Positions 34,411-43,363 are shown, numbered from the stretch's first letter. The stretch is 64,000 nucleotides of DNA from CAZMGV01 sp964565925 (GCA_964565925.1 CAZMGV010000005.1:1-64000); one strand, 5' to 3'. Numbers and translations are program-made. The notes: a model not told the origin generated them from the sequence alone.

Positions 34411-34463
34411 TCACGGTCTCCGAAAACGCCGGGATAACTGTCGTCCCAAGGCGTCAGGCGGCG

Positions 34464-34469
34464 ACTATA
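34464..34469 (-). promoter_or_regulatory. Possible -10 element of the moeB fusion gene
   Basis: TATAGT on the minus strand, 54 bases before the start codon, matches five of six -10 positions. The -35 at the 17-base distance (TTTTCT) is poor. The same gap (34411-34565) contains a GTGTC-TCAATC-GACAC stem and nothing else that I recognise. Confidence 0.3.
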
Positions 34470-34565
34470 GGAGGGCTGGGCCCGTCAGAAAAGGGGGTGT
34501 CTCAATCGACACGGTCCATGTAGCGGGCTCACTTCAACCTTTTGATATTACAGGGGTAATTCAGC

Positions 34566-34910
34566 TCAGGCGGCGACAAGGATATCCATTGTGGACTTGA
34601 GCCGGCTGTAGGCGTCACGGACCAGATCGCGGATGTGTTCATCAATCCGGTTAGGCGTAATATCTTTCAGCATGATCTCCAGCCGTCTCGCTTCACGCGT
34701 CGTTTGTGGCATTTCGTATGACCCGGCACTTCCGCTGATCTGGTGAGCGAGGCGATATGCTTCCTGGAACGCATGGCCGTCGTCGTGACCCTGGATGACG
34801 GTTTCCAGGTACCGCCCCAGATGCTCGACTTCATCTGGTATGGACTGCCAGTAGTCCTCGCATAATGCCCGGAATTCGGGGTCCTCGATCATCACTGCTA
34901 CTTTCAGCAT
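34566..34910 (-). CDS. Stand-alone HPt phosphotransfer protein
   Basis: A 114-residue all-helical protein with the HPt signature AHQISGSAGSYEMP, phosphorylatable His56. ATG 34910 has GGAGG five bases upstream; the earlier in-frame TTG lies within that ribosome site. It is the last gene of a minus-strand set (REC, multi-domain GGDEF, degenerate REC, HPt). Its motif closely resembles the HPt inside the 661-residue regulator (VHKIRGTAGSYRMP), which suggests a duplicated module or two phosphotransfer points in one relay. No kinase is adjacent. Confidence 0.85.
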   Translation of the reverse strand: MLKVAVMIEDPEFRALCEDYWQSIPDEVEHLGRYLETVIQGHDDGHAFQEAYRLAHQISGSAGSYEMPQTTREARRLEIMLKDITPNRIDEHIRDLVRDAYSRLKSTMDILVAA

Positions 34911-34932
34911 GGCATCCTCCAATCCTTAGGTT

Positions 34933-35388
34933 TCAGGCCGACATGGCTGCCAGATGGACATTTGCTCCAGTGCTGCTTGCCGGTGGCCACACGAGGCTTG
35001 ACCGGACCGATCGCGGGAGATTCTCGAAACGGAAGCAACGTTTCTGTATCAGTTCGCTGATGTCAGTCTCTCCGACGATTACATCGATACCGAGGTGGGC
35101 CGACTCATACGGGTTTGCCGATTTATGGGTGCCTGTCACCAGAAAAGTGAAAGGAGTCTGTATAGAAAGCGGGAAGGGGCGCAGGCGTCGGCACAGGTCT
35201 TTCCCGCTCAAACCACGGAGCGCCTCGTCGGCGATGACGATGTCCGCTGAAACTTCCCGGGCGAGTTTGAGTGCACCCGGACCTTCCGAGGCCACCCACA
35301 CATCGTGACCTTCACAGAGAAGGTTCCGGACCAGCTGTTTCTTTATAAAGTAGTCGCTACTGGCGACCAACACTTGCAGACGTCTCAT
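34933..35388 (-). CDS. Degenerate receiver-domain protein
   Basis: The 151-residue protein folds like a REC domain in its first 115 residues. The phospho-acceptor Asp54 in VIADEALRG and the Thr of LVTGT remain, but the acidic pair after strand 1 is reduced (VLVASSDY) and the conserved Lys near the end is replaced (IVGETDI). Phosphorylation is therefore doubtful; a fixed-state binding role is possible. A 35-residue tail of no clear type follows. ATG 35388 has GGAGG seven bases upstream. It precedes the HPt gene by 22 bases. Confidence 0.75.
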   Translation of the reverse strand: MRRLQVLVASSDYFIKKQLVRNLLCEGHDVWVASEGPGALKLAREVSADIVIADEALRGLSGKDLCRRLRPFPLSIQTPFTFLVTGTHKSANPYESAHLGIDVIVGETDISELIQKRCFRFENLPRSVRSSLVWPPASSTGANVHLAAMSA

Positions 35389-35536
35389 GGGGCGCCTCCA
35401 TTCTCTGGAGGGGGTTACGCAAGGGTTATGCCAAAGCAAAAATGGATATTTTCGAGTGAAATAGAACGAAAATGGCTGAATTTGAGGCCACTACCAGGTG
35501 CTTTGCCGGGTGAAATCGCATTTTAGGGGTCTGAAT

Positions 35537-37522
35537 TCACCCCTTTAGTACGCGGTTACGGCCTTCCCGTTTGGCTTTGTAGAGCCGTCCATCGGCTTCC
35601 CGGATTAACAGATCGAGGGTTCCACCGTCTGCTGGAGTGCTGGAAACTCCGGCGCTGAAAGTGCAAGAAAAAGGTTCGCCTGAATCACCGGAGAACTGTA
35701 GCGCCGAAAACTCTGCTAGCAGGCGTTCGATTGCCGGAACAATGGCGGGTCCCGTTTCCCCTGGGAATGCAAGCACGAACTCTTCGCCGCCCCACCTGCA
35801 GCGGATGTCCTCGGTGCGGAATCGGGATCTGACAAGCGCTCCGATCGCGCCCAGCACCCGGTCGCCCGCGAGATGGCCGTGATGGTCGTTCACTTCCTTG
35901 AATTTGTCGATGTCGATCAGGCAGAGCGCTACCGGCCGGTTCCTGCGCTTCGAGTCAGCCATGGCGGCCTGCATATTTTCCACAAACGGGCGGCGGAGTT
36001 GAAGTCCTGTGAGGGCATCTTTCTCTGACCGTTCCCGCTCAAGCCGCGCTCGGTCTACGCGGACCTTGATACGGGCCGTGAGCTCGTCGGGGATAAAGGG
36101 TTTCGGCAGATAATCATCGGCACCGGCCTGGAACGTCGCCAGCCGTGCCTCGAGGCCTGTGAGTACGGTGGTGACGATGATTGGCAGGCTGGCCCACTCC
36201 GGCGACTGGCGGATCATCTTGCAGATGTCGTAGCCGCTCACGCCGGGCATCATGACGTCGAGAATGAGCACTTCGGGCCTTACCTCGGATATAGCCTCCA
36301 TGACCAGCGTCGAGTCGGTCAGTGTGACCGGAAAATATCCGGCGTCGACGAGGGAACTCGCGGCGTGAGCCGAAAAATTCTCGTCGTCATCAACAATCAG
36401 AATCTTGGATTTTCGGGCGTACCCTGCGGCTTTGATTTCGCGCAGTATTTGCGCGAGCGACTCCTCGACCACCGGCGTGTCAATGAAAGCGGAAGCACCC
36501 AGATGAACGCTTTCCAGCCGCGATCCTGTGTCCCCTTTCGGCGATACCAGCACGAGCGACGCTTCGGGAAGCATGCTCTTCAGGTCACGGGCAAGTTGCC
36601 AGCCGCCGTCTGCTCCGGGCCCGACGATCAGAGCCGCTATCGGCCCTGCGCCAGACGCAATTGTTTTCGCCTCTGCGTCGTCATTTGCCGTAGATATAGT
36701 GCAGTCCGTCTCTTCCGAAAGCCGGGCCAGTGCGGCCGCAAGCCCGGGTGAAACATTTGCCGCTATCAGCCGGTCGCCGGTGGCCCGTGCGGGTGTCGAT
36801 ACGGGTGCTGAAGGACTTGCGAGTGCGGTCGTCACCGCTGTCTGGAATATGTCGAATGCTCTGGTGACAGCAGGATCGGGAACCCGTGCCGGCGCCGGTG
36901 ATGCGAGTACTGCCACCAGGGCTTCTTCGAGATGGGCGGCGGTATCGGTAACTGCGGGCATGCGGTACGACCCGGCGGTCCCTCGGATCTTGTGAACTTC
37001 GGCACGGGCGATATGCAGGGAATCGGCGGTGACTTCTTTCAGGGCTGAACCAATCAGGCCGACTGTCCCCGGTAACGATTCCCGGTATTCTTCGACGAGA
37101 ATCTCGAACTGTCGCTGGATCGCCTGTGCCGGAGGTTCGGGCTCGTTCATCCGCCCTAGCAGGGCGTCAATCTGGTCGGAGAGGACAGAGGTGTTTACCG
37201 GCTTATGAACGACCAGCGAGACATTCAGATCACGGGTTAGATGCTGGTAGGATTTGATGTCTTTCCAGAACGCCGACACGAATATGATCGAGAGCGGGTT
37301 GTTCTGTTTACGTAACTCGGCGATCCAGGCGATACCGTTGGTGTCGGGCAGGAGCCCGTCCACAATGGCCAGATCGAACCGGTTGCCTTTAAGAATGGTG
37401 GTCGCGTCGCGTCCGGTGGGAACCTCGATCACTTCATGTCCGCGCGAGCGGAGCACCGGTGCAAGCATCTGGCGGAATTTTGCATCATCTTCAATAAACA
37501 GTATTCGGGGTCTTTTGGGCAT
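35537..37522 (-). CDS. REC-HPt-pseudoREC-REC-GGDEF diguanylate cyclase
   Basis: A cytoplasmic protein of 661 residues with five modules: REC1 at 5-122 (Asp55, Ser and Lys present), HPt at about 130-205 (His177), a pseudo-receiver at about 250-360 in which the Asp is replaced (IVGPGADG) and Lys lost (IDTPV), REC3 at 373-490 (DDD, Asp422, KPF) and a GGDEF domain at 500-660. The active loop is GGEEF at 578-582, and RTED at 569-572 is the RxxD inhibitory site five residues before it, so both synthesis of cyclic-di-GMP and product inhibition are expected. It could take phosphate on REC1 or REC3 and pass it through its own HPt. The input kinase is not nearby. Confidence 0.92.
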   Translation of the reverse strand: MPKRPRILFIEDDAKFRQMLAPVLRSRGHEVIEVPTGRDATTILKGNRFDLAIVDGLLPDTNGIAWIAELRKQNNPLSIIFVSAFWKDIKSYQHLTRDLNVSLVVHKPVNTSVLSDQIDALLGRMNEPEPPAQAIQRQFEILVEEYRESLPGTVGLIGSALKEVTADSLHIARAEVHKIRGTAGSYRMPAVTDTAAHLEEALVAVLASPAPARVPDPAVTRAFDIFQTAVTTALASPSAPVSTPARATGDRLIAANVSPGLAAALARLSEETDCTISTANDDAEAKTIASGAGPIAALIVGPGADGGWQLARDLKSMLPEASLVLVSPKGDTGSRLESVHLGASAFIDTPVVEESLAQILREIKAAGYARKSKILIVDDDENFSAHAASSLVDAGYFPVTLTDSTLVMEAISEVRPEVLILDVMMPGVSGYDICKMIRQSPEWASLPIIVTTVLTGLEARLATFQAGADDYLPKPFIPDELTARIKVRVDRARLERERSEKDALTGLQLRRPFVENMQAAMADSKRRNRPVALCLIDIDKFKEVNDHHGHLAGDRVLGAIGALVRSRFRTEDIRCRWGGEEFVLAFPGETGPAIVPAIERLLAEFSALQFSGDSGEPFSCTFSAGVSSTPADGGTLDLLIREADGRLYKAKREGRNRVLKG

Positions 37523-37534
37523 GAGCAGTGCCTC

Positions 37535-37921
37535 TCAGCTGCGTGCTGCTTTGTCGAGGAGCGCGCGGACTTGAATGTGAAGCGTCATGGGGTCAAACGG
37601 TTTGGGAATCGTTCCGGCGGCACCCAGCGCCAGATATCGCTGCCGGTCGCTCTCCTGAACTTTCGCAGTGAGGAAGATCACCGGAATGGAAGCCGTCTTC
37701 GGATCTGTTCTCAGCTTCTCCAGGGTGGCAGGACCATCCATCCCGGGCATCATTACATCGAGCAGGATTACGTCGGGCCGTGAGGTCGCAGCCATCTGGA
37801 GTCCCTCTGCACCGCTGGAGGCAAGAAAGGTTTCGAAACCGCCGATCTTCTTCAGGCTGAGTTCACCGATTCTGCGGATCGAACTGTCATCATCCACGAG
37901 CAGTACGCGATTGATGTCCAT
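37535..37921 (-). CDS. Receiver-only response regulator
   Basis: A complete 128-residue REC domain: DDD at 10-12, phospho-acceptor Asp55 in LLDVMMPG, Thr of FLTAK and Lys of IPKPF. It is the first gene of the minus-strand signalling set and ends 12 bases before the start of the REC-HPt-GGDEF gene, so the two are probably co-transcribed. It may exchange phosphate with the HPt modules downstream. No output domain is present. Confidence 0.9.
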   Translation of the reverse strand: MDINRVLLVDDDSSIRRIGELSLKKIGGFETFLASSGAEGLQMAATSRPDVILLDVMMPGMDGPATLEKLRTDPKTASIPVIFLTAKVQESDRQRYLALGAAGTIPKPFDPMTLHIQVRALLDKAARS

Positions 37922-38043
37922 CCGCTCTTCGCCCCCGAAGGTTCCCGTTCAGCTGGCGGCCTGAGGCCGCCACCGGGCCGTCGAAAAAGGATTAGTCGTC
38001 GAAAATTAGAATTTTGGGAACCATTTAACAACCGGAGTTCCCG

Positions 38044-38796
38044 TTAAATCCCCTCGGCTCCCCTGACCACCGCTTCCGGATGGATATGGAACACCCGGAC
38101 TACAAGCGAGTGAAGCGCGTATATAACAGGTGTGAGCACAATCGCCGCTCCCAGCTTGTACAGGTAGCTGTTGCCGACGACCGCCAGGATTTCGCGGGTG
38201 GACATGGTTCCCAGCAGCAGAATGAAGTTGATCACAAACGTATCTACCAGCTGGGAAAATACGGTCGAACCTGTTGAGCGTAACCAGATATGACGGGACT
38301 CTGTAATCCGTTTGAAGAACTGGAAAATATAGATGTCGACCATCTGGGAGATCAGGAATGCAATCAGGGATGCAATGAACAGCCGGATTCCGAATCCAAA
38401 GACGTTCTGGAACGATTCCTGAGAAACCGGCGATTTCCCGGCGACCGGCAGATACAGCGAGATCTGGAGAAGGACGAACGCATAAACGGCCATGCCTGCG
38501 GATACGAGAGTGATGAAGCGGGCGCCCTTCTTGCCGTAAAATTCATTAATGACGTCGGTGAGCACAAACGTGACGGGAAACGGAATAATACCGACCGACA
38601 GCATCACGCCGCCGACAGTGAAAAATTTTCCGCCGATCATGTCGCCGATCAGCAGGCTCGAGACGAATACCGCGGCAAGGACCATGTAGAGTTTTTCGTC
38701 TGGAGTGAGAAATGACGGCACCTCCTGGTTCTCGAGCGCCACGGAACCGGTAGCTTCGAGAATTTCGGGCGCGTCGGCCGGGTGCCTGGATGACAT
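38044..38796 (-). CDS. yhhQ: Queuosine precursor transporter (YhhQ/VUT family)
   Basis: Membrane transporter for queuine-type precursors such as preQ0 or preQ1, feeding queuosine tRNA modification. The 250 residues contain six hydrophobic segments and the family blocks NEFYGKKGAR near 96-105, a run of small and aromatic residues in the fourth segment, and the SQLVDTFVINFILLLG block near 188-203. ATG 38796 has GGAGG nine bases upstream. No queuosine synthesis genes lie nearby. An unknown secreted-protein gene starts divergently 56 bases away. Confidence 0.88.
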   Translation of the reverse strand: MSSRHPADAPEILEATGSVALENQEVPSFLTPDEKLYMVLAAVFVSSLLIGDMIGGKFFTVGGVMLSVGIIPFPVTFVLTDVINEFYGKKGARFITLVSAGMAVYAFVLLQISLYLPVAGKSPVSQESFQNVFGFGIRLFIASLIAFLISQMVDIYIFQFFKRITESRHIWLRSTGSTVFSQLVDTFVINFILLLGTMSTREILAVVGNSYLYKLGAAIVLTPVIYALHSLVVRVFHIHPEAVVRGAEGI

Positions 38797-38852
38797 GAAA
38801 ATTGACCTCCACAGGGGCATTTGGATCTTTTCCTGTTTATCATTATCCGGTG

Positions 38853-39371
38853 ATGGCGGCGAAACCCTTTTTCAGGATGTCACTGATTGCGCTAATGACC
38901 TTTCAGGTTCTGCTCGCTGTGGCGGCAGAGGCACCTGAACGCCAGGTAGCTGTACAAACTGCGAAAACGGCGGATGGGAACAAACCGGATGCCGTGAAAA
39001 TTGAAACCGGACTTCCGGTTTCTTACGAAGGACAGCGGATGAATCCCGGGCGGGAGACTACGAAGCAGATGGAGACTCTGCTCCGCAAGCAGTATGTCGA
39101 TTGGGTATTGTCATGGAATCTGCCGCAGGGGGGCCGGCCTGTGCGGGAGGCTGTCCCGCAGATACGGTTACCAAAGCTCAAATTCAATCTTCAGCGGTGT
39201 TCGGAGGCAAATGGCCGGTTCCGGCATCCGAAACCCAAAGAGTTGAACAGGGTCTCGTTTATCCAGGTTGATAATCAGTGCGCAGAGACCAAGGTGAGTC
39301 AGGCATTGGCACCTATTGATGGCTCTGGAACGGAAGATAAAGCGGCGCCAGCTGGTTCGGCGCCAAAATAA
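38853..39371 (+). CDS. Secreted protein of unknown function
   Basis: The 172-residue product starts with a signal-peptide-like stretch (MAAKPFFRMSLIALMTF, likely cut after about residue 25). The mature part is hydrophilic, with two Cys (in LQRCSEANG and DNQCAETK) that could form a disulfide, and several Pro- and Lys-rich segments. I do not recognise the family. ATG 38853 has a weak ribosome site; an ATG at 38877 would remove the first eight residues. It sits alone between a divergent transporter gene and an AT-rich gap, with the cpoB-led block downstream. Confidence 0.55.
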   Translation: MAAKPFFRMSLIALMTFQVLLAVAAEAPERQVAVQTAKTADGNKPDAVKIETGLPVSYEGQRMNPGRETTKQMETLLRKQYVDWVLSWNLPQGGRPVREAVPQIRLPKLKFNLQRCSEANGRFRHPKPKELNRVSFIQVDNQCAETKVSQALAPIDGSGTEDKAAPAGSAPK

Positions 39372-39605
39372 CATAAGAAGATATATAAGCAGGAATCTAA
39401 AAGACTCTTATCGAGTATCAATCTTCACTCTTTTATTTATACAATTAACCCCAATTGAGAGTCAGTTATCCTCCGTTTTGAACTTATTGAAACGCCATTG
39501 GCACTTGACAACGAGGGGCAGTTCCGCCTTAATAGCAATGTTCCTCCCCTCCCACACGCAAGCAGAGTTCTGCGCGTAGTGTATTTGTATTCAATAAATT
39601 TCAGA
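39372..39605 (+). other. AT-rich regulatory gap upstream of cpoB
   Basis: This gap is clearly richer in A and T than the rest of the window (for example ATAAGAAGATATATAAGCAG and TTTTATTTATACAATTAA near 39374-39450). I see no convincing gene in it. It most likely holds the promoters of the long plus-strand block that begins with cpoB, and the bent, easily melted DNA may serve a regulator. Confidence 0.5.
39505..39533 (+). promoter_or_regulatory. Likely promoter of the cpoB-led block
   Basis: A perfect -35 TTGACA (39505-39510) is followed after 17 bases by CTTAAT (39528-39533), four of six matches to the -10. The start of transcription would be near 39540, about 65 bases before the cpoB ATG. 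Confidence 0.5.
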
Positions 39606-40469
39606 ATGATTTCAGCAGCGTTACTCGTGTGTACCGCTGCCATGGCTGGCTGCGTGGACAAAGCGGCGCAGCAGAGATTCCAGGACCGCCTGACGTCCGT
39701 TGAAGCCCAGATGGTCTCGATTCAGGCCCAACTGGACCAGTTCCAGTCGACCGCCGATGAAAACCGCTCGTCCATACTTATTCTTGAAGACAAGCTCGAT
39801 ACCGCACGGCAATACATCAATACGATAAAGACAAATCAGGAGCTGAAGATCATCCGGGTAACGCCGGAAATGATGGCTACAGCCTCGGACCTTCCGGCTC
39901 CTGCAGAACCTAAAGCAGCGGTCCGGGAGCCCAAAGAAAGCCGGGAAACCCGTGCCGCACCTAAGGCTGCGATCCCGGCCGCACCATCTGTTTCGATGGA
40001 GCCCGTGCAGCCCGTTCCGGTCGCTCCGGTCAGGTCGAAGGCCGTGGCATCTGTCGAAGCCGCGCCCAAGAAAAGCGATTATCGTAATCCGCTGGATCTT
40101 TACGGCGCTGCCTACAAGCTCTTTGAAGCCGGAAATTATGACGAAGGTACTGAGCTTTTCCGCGAATTTGTCCGCCGCTGGCCGAATCATGATTATGCCG
40201 ATAATTCCCAGTACTGGATCGGCGAGTGCTACTACTCGCGGGCGGAATACGAAGATTCCATGACGGAGTTCCAGAAGGTGCTCAAACGTTACCCGACCGG
40301 TAACAAAGCACCCGATGCACTCCTGAAAATAGGTTTTTCGCTGAAAAAGCTGGGTCGGGACAAGGAAGCCAGTTCCACACTCCAGCGGCTACTTAATGAA
40401 TATCCGTTCTCCGACGCTGCCCCCAAGGCGCGTGACCGGCTGGCGGATTGGGCACAGGGCAGGGAATAA
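39606..40469 (+). CDS. cpoB: Tol-Pal-associated protein CpoB/YbgF, lipoprotein form
   Basis: Envelope protein that in E. coli coordinates peptidoglycan synthesis with outer-membrane constriction through Tol-Pal. The 287 residues start with a lipoprotein signal ending MAGC (Cys16), then a coiled coil at about 20-80, a Pro/Ala-rich linker at 95-155, and three TPR-like repeats from about 163 to the end, with YWIGECYYSRAEYEDSM typical of YbgF. In enteric bacteria YbgF has no lipid anchor, so the lipobox is a lineage feature. The frame is open from 39498 but ATG 39606 starts at the signal. tolB and pal are not in the window. Confidence 0.88.
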   Translation: MISAALLVCTAAMAGCVDKAAQQRFQDRLTSVEAQMVSIQAQLDQFQSTADENRSSILILEDKLDTARQYINTIKTNQELKIIRVTPEMMATASDLPAPAEPKAAVREPKESRETRAAPKAAIPAAPSVSMEPVQPVPVAPVRSKAVASVEAAPKKSDYRNPLDLYGAAYKLFEAGNYDEGTELFREFVRRWPNHDYADNSQYWIGECYYSRAEYEDSMTEFQKVLKRYPTGNKAPDALLKIGFSLKKLGRDKEASSTLQRLLNEYPFSDAAPKARDRLADWAQGRE

Positions 40470-40518
40470 ATTATGATAGGCATGGTTAACGAACTGGGTA
40501 ATAAAGGCGTGAACCGTC

Positions 40519-40525
40519 TAAGGAG
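40519..40525 (+). promoter_or_regulatory. Strong ribosome site deciding the LysM-protein start
   Basis: TAAGGAG lies seven bases before ATG 40533. It decides between this start and the upstream in-frame ATGs at 40473 and 40482, which have no such site. Confidence 0.75.
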
Positions 40526-40532
40526 ATCGGCA

Positions 40533-42128
40533 ATGGTTTACCGTGTACTCGAACGCGGATGGCGATGGACGCTTATGCTGGCGGCCATCGGATGGATGAC
40601 CTCGACGGCGGCCGCATGGGCACAGGATGCCGCACCAGCCGCAGCTGCTCCTGCAGTTCCGGCTGCTCCCGTGGCCGCCGGCAAGCCGCCTGCGGCTGGC
40701 GCACTCGACAAGACAACCCGGTCGGTGATCGAGATGCAGCGGGCGATTCCGACGGCGGATCCGGCAGAAAACATCCGCGAGCGTGTGGCCACAGGTGCAA
40801 AGGTGGATGAGATGGTCCAGAAGGCGGGTGCTGGCGAGGCGCCGCAGGTTTATGTCGTCAAGAAGGGCGACACGCTTTGGGATATCTCCGCCCGTTTCCT
40901 CAACGACCCGTTCCAGTGGAAGCTGGTTCAGCAGAACAATCCGCAGATCGTCAACCCTGATCTGATCTATCCGAACGAGCCGATCACCGTGTATCCGCGG
41001 GAAATTGGAGCTCTGGACGGTGAAGGCGTTGCTGAAGCCCAGCCCGCGGCTGAACAACAGAAGGTCCCGGAAGCGGCAGAGCAGGCAACTGCAGAAGCGG
41101 TGGTTACGGAAGAAGTCGCATCCGCGGAAGTTTCCGAAGAGCAGATCCCCGAGCCCGAAGTCAGGCCGGACACCGAGAAGGAAGCCCGGCAGGAGTATTT
41201 CCAGCAGTTCGAAAAGAAGGCCGAAGTAAAGGTGTTCGACGCCGCTGCCGTGGAACTCCTGTCGAAGAAGCGGGCTGTGACCGACTACGACAAGACCAAG
41301 TTCGTCTATCCGCGTGCCGGAACCGAGGGCGTGGTCGAGTTTGTCGACAAATCTTTCGTCAAGAGCGCCGGCGTTATCCTGGCGCAGGAAGACGAACTGA
41401 AATTCGACCGTCTCTCGAATCTCGATGTTGTCTATATCAATCGTGGCAGTGACCACGGCGTGGCACCGGGCCACCGGTTCTGGGTTGTTCGTGACGATGG
41501 CCCGATCAAGCACCCCAAGACCGGCGAACTGCTCGGTAACGTTTTCCGTTCGGTCGGCATCATTCAGGTGCGGGACGTTCGCCCGAGCCAGTCGACGGCT
41601 ATCGTCAAAGTGGCGTACGAGGAAATCTCCCCTGGCAACGAGAAACTGTATGGTCTGGACAAGAAGGACTACGTCATTCCCTACTACAAGCCGCAGACGG
41701 AATTCCCGATCAAGGTGAGCGAGAAACCTGTCGAAGCAATGCTTGTGGGCACGCAGGGCAAGGTGATGGGTATCCTGCCGAAGATGCTGATCTATCTCGA
41801 CAAGGGAACCCGGGATGGCCTGGAGGCGGGCGCGCTTCTGAACATCTCGCGGCCAAACCGCAAGGTAAATGACCCCGAACTTGAGGGCCGGACCGCGCTT
41901 CCCGATATACCGATCGGCGAGGCGATCGTTGTGAGGGCGACTGATCACACGGCTACGGCATACGTAACGTACCTTCACCAGGAGGCGTACGTGCAGGACC
42001 GGGTCGTGACGACAGATAATTCGATGCTGTTCAAGCGGCCATCGGCGCTTCTGGAGACTTCCGACCCGGCTGTGAACAAGCGGGTGTACGAATCGCAGCG
42101 GGCGACGGAAAATCCGTATATCCCCTGA
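40533..42128 (+). CDS. Secreted LysM-domain protein
   Basis: The 531-residue protein has a signal peptide (hydrophobic core about 12-24, likely cut after AWA at 30), an Ala/Pro-rich linker to about residue 60, one LysM domain at 106-155 (YVVKKGDTLWDISARFL start), a long Glu/Ala-rich spacer, and a C-terminal region of about 300 residues with repeated beta-type segments around RGSDHGVAPGHRFWV and DKGTRDGLEAGALLNI. The two GV/GL-x-x-G-x-F/L motifs resemble each other and may mark two copies of a small beta domain. It likely binds peptidoglycan in the periplasm. It lies between cpoB and dprA. Confidence 0.85.
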   Translation: MVYRVLERGWRWTLMLAAIGWMTSTAAAWAQDAAPAAAAPAVPAAPVAAGKPPAAGALDKTTRSVIEMQRAIPTADPAENIRERVATGAKVDEMVQKAGAGEAPQVYVVKKGDTLWDISARFLNDPFQWKLVQQNNPQIVNPDLIYPNEPITVYPREIGALDGEGVAEAQPAAEQQKVPEAAEQATAEAVVTEEVASAEVSEEQIPEPEVRPDTEKEARQEYFQQFEKKAEVKVFDAAAVELLSKKRAVTDYDKTKFVYPRAGTEGVVEFVDKSFVKSAGVILAQEDELKFDRLSNLDVVYINRGSDHGVAPGHRFWVVRDDGPIKHPKTGELLGNVFRSVGIIQVRDVRPSQSTAIVKVAYEEISPGNEKLYGLDKKDYVIPYYKPQTEFPIKVSEKPVEAMLVGTQGKVMGILPKMLIYLDKGTRDGLEAGALLNISRPNRKVNDPELEGRTALPDIPIGEAIVVRATDHTATAYVTYLHQEAYVQDRVVTTDNSMLFKRPSALLETSDPAVNKRVYESQRATENPYIP

Positions 42129-42143
42129 CCGCAGGAGTCCGCT

Positions 42144-43310
42144 TTGGCCCGGGACAAGTCTGAAATCCGGGCTCGCTGGGGCCTGCTCAGCGTGAGCGGA
42201 ATCGGCGCAGCCACATTTACCGCGTTGATGAAGGCGGCTGGTAGTGCCGGTGCCGTGTGGGACTCCCCCGCGCGGTATCGGCCGCCCCTGAAGCCCACAC
42301 AGCTCAAAGCGGTCCAAGAGTTCGCTGGCTGGGCGGCTGTAGATCGCGACCTGGATGCTCTCGCAAAAATGGGGGCTCCCCAGTTCTGGTCGGATGATCA
42401 GGACTACCCCGAGCTTTTGAGACATGTCGTGCCCGTTCCCCCGGCGATCAGTGTGCTTTCAGATGGCAGGCCGCTGCTGGAGTCGCCGACGGTGGCGGTA
42501 GTCGGCACCAGGGATCCGTCGTCTTACGGTGAAGAAACCGCCTTTATGCTTGCCCGTGATCTGGCGTTGGCCGGCGTAACGGTCGTAAGCGGATTCGCGC
42601 TTGGTATCGATTCGGCCGCCCACAAAGGCGCTCTGGAAGGCAAGGGACGAACGATTGGGGTCCTGGGCTGCGGACTTTCCGTGGACTACCCCAAACGCAC
42701 CGATGGCCTCCGAGAAAAGATTGCGGCTTGTGGCGCGTTGGTAAGTGAATTCGGACCCGAGCAGCAGCCCCGACCGGAATATTTCCGGCAACGCAATCGA
42801 ATCATCAGCGGATTGTCCCTCGGTGTAGTGGTGGTCGAGGGGACCGAAGACTCGGGCGCTCTGGTTACAGCCCGTCATGCGATCGAACAGAACCGTCTGG
42901 TATTCGCAGTGCCGGGACCGGTCAGGCAGAGACGTTCAGCCGGGCCTCACCGGTTGCTTCGGGAAGGGGCGATTCTCACGGAATCAGCCGACGATATTCT
43001 CGGGCAGATCGCTCCGATGACAAAGACAAATGTGATTCGGAAGACGGTGCTGCCGGTGACAGGGCAACCCGAGAAACGTAAAGAAGTGGAAAATGTGGAC
43101 ACAGGCAACCCGTTCGCCGGAGATGCGCTAACCGCCCGACTTTGGGAGCTTTTGTCCGATTCTGTTCGTCATGTTGACGAGCTTGCGGCAAAAAGTGGCC
43201 TTGACGCCGCGCAAACAATGAGCCTACTCCTTGAAATGGAGTTGACGGGAAGGGTGGTTCAGTCCGCGGGAATGCTTTTTTCGCGGAATAACCGGCGGTC
43301 GGCGCGTTAG
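42144..43310 (+). CDS. dprA: DNA processing protein DprA/Smf
   Basis: Loads RecA on single-stranded DNA taken up during transformation. The 388 residues have an N-terminal helix-hairpin-helix-like part, the Rossmann-like core with VAVVGTRDPSSYG near 118-130, SGFALGIDSAAHKGAL near 152-167, LGCGLSVDYPKR and EFGPEQQPRPEYFRQRNRII near 202-221, and a C-terminal winged-helix-like domain from about 320. The start is TTG at 42144 with AGGAG just upstream. With pilT and pilC present in the window, natural competence is possible, but com genes are not seen. Confidence 0.93.
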   Translation: MARDKSEIRARWGLLSVSGIGAATFTALMKAAGSAGAVWDSPARYRPPLKPTQLKAVQEFAGWAAVDRDLDALAKMGAPQFWSDDQDYPELLRHVVPVPPAISVLSDGRPLLESPTVAVVGTRDPSSYGEETAFMLARDLALAGVTVVSGFALGIDSAAHKGALEGKGRTIGVLGCGLSVDYPKRTDGLREKIAACGALVSEFGPEQQPRPEYFRQRNRIISGLSLGVVVVEGTEDSGALVTARHAIEQNRLVFAVPGPVRQRRSAGPHRLLREGAILTESADDILGQIAPMTKTNVIRKTVLPVTGQPEKRKEVENVDTGNPFAGDALTARLWELLSDSVRHVDELAAKSGLDAAQTMSLLLEMELTGRVVQSAGMLFSRNNRRSAR

Positions 43311-43363
43311 CCGGTCGCTACCGTCACACTCTGAAACTGACCGGGCCGATTGGAACCTGTTGA

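Noticed and set aside
40518..42425. A 635-codon open frame on the minus strand
   Set aside because: Antisense to the LysM-protein gene, which has a signal peptide, a LysM domain and a strong ribosome site.
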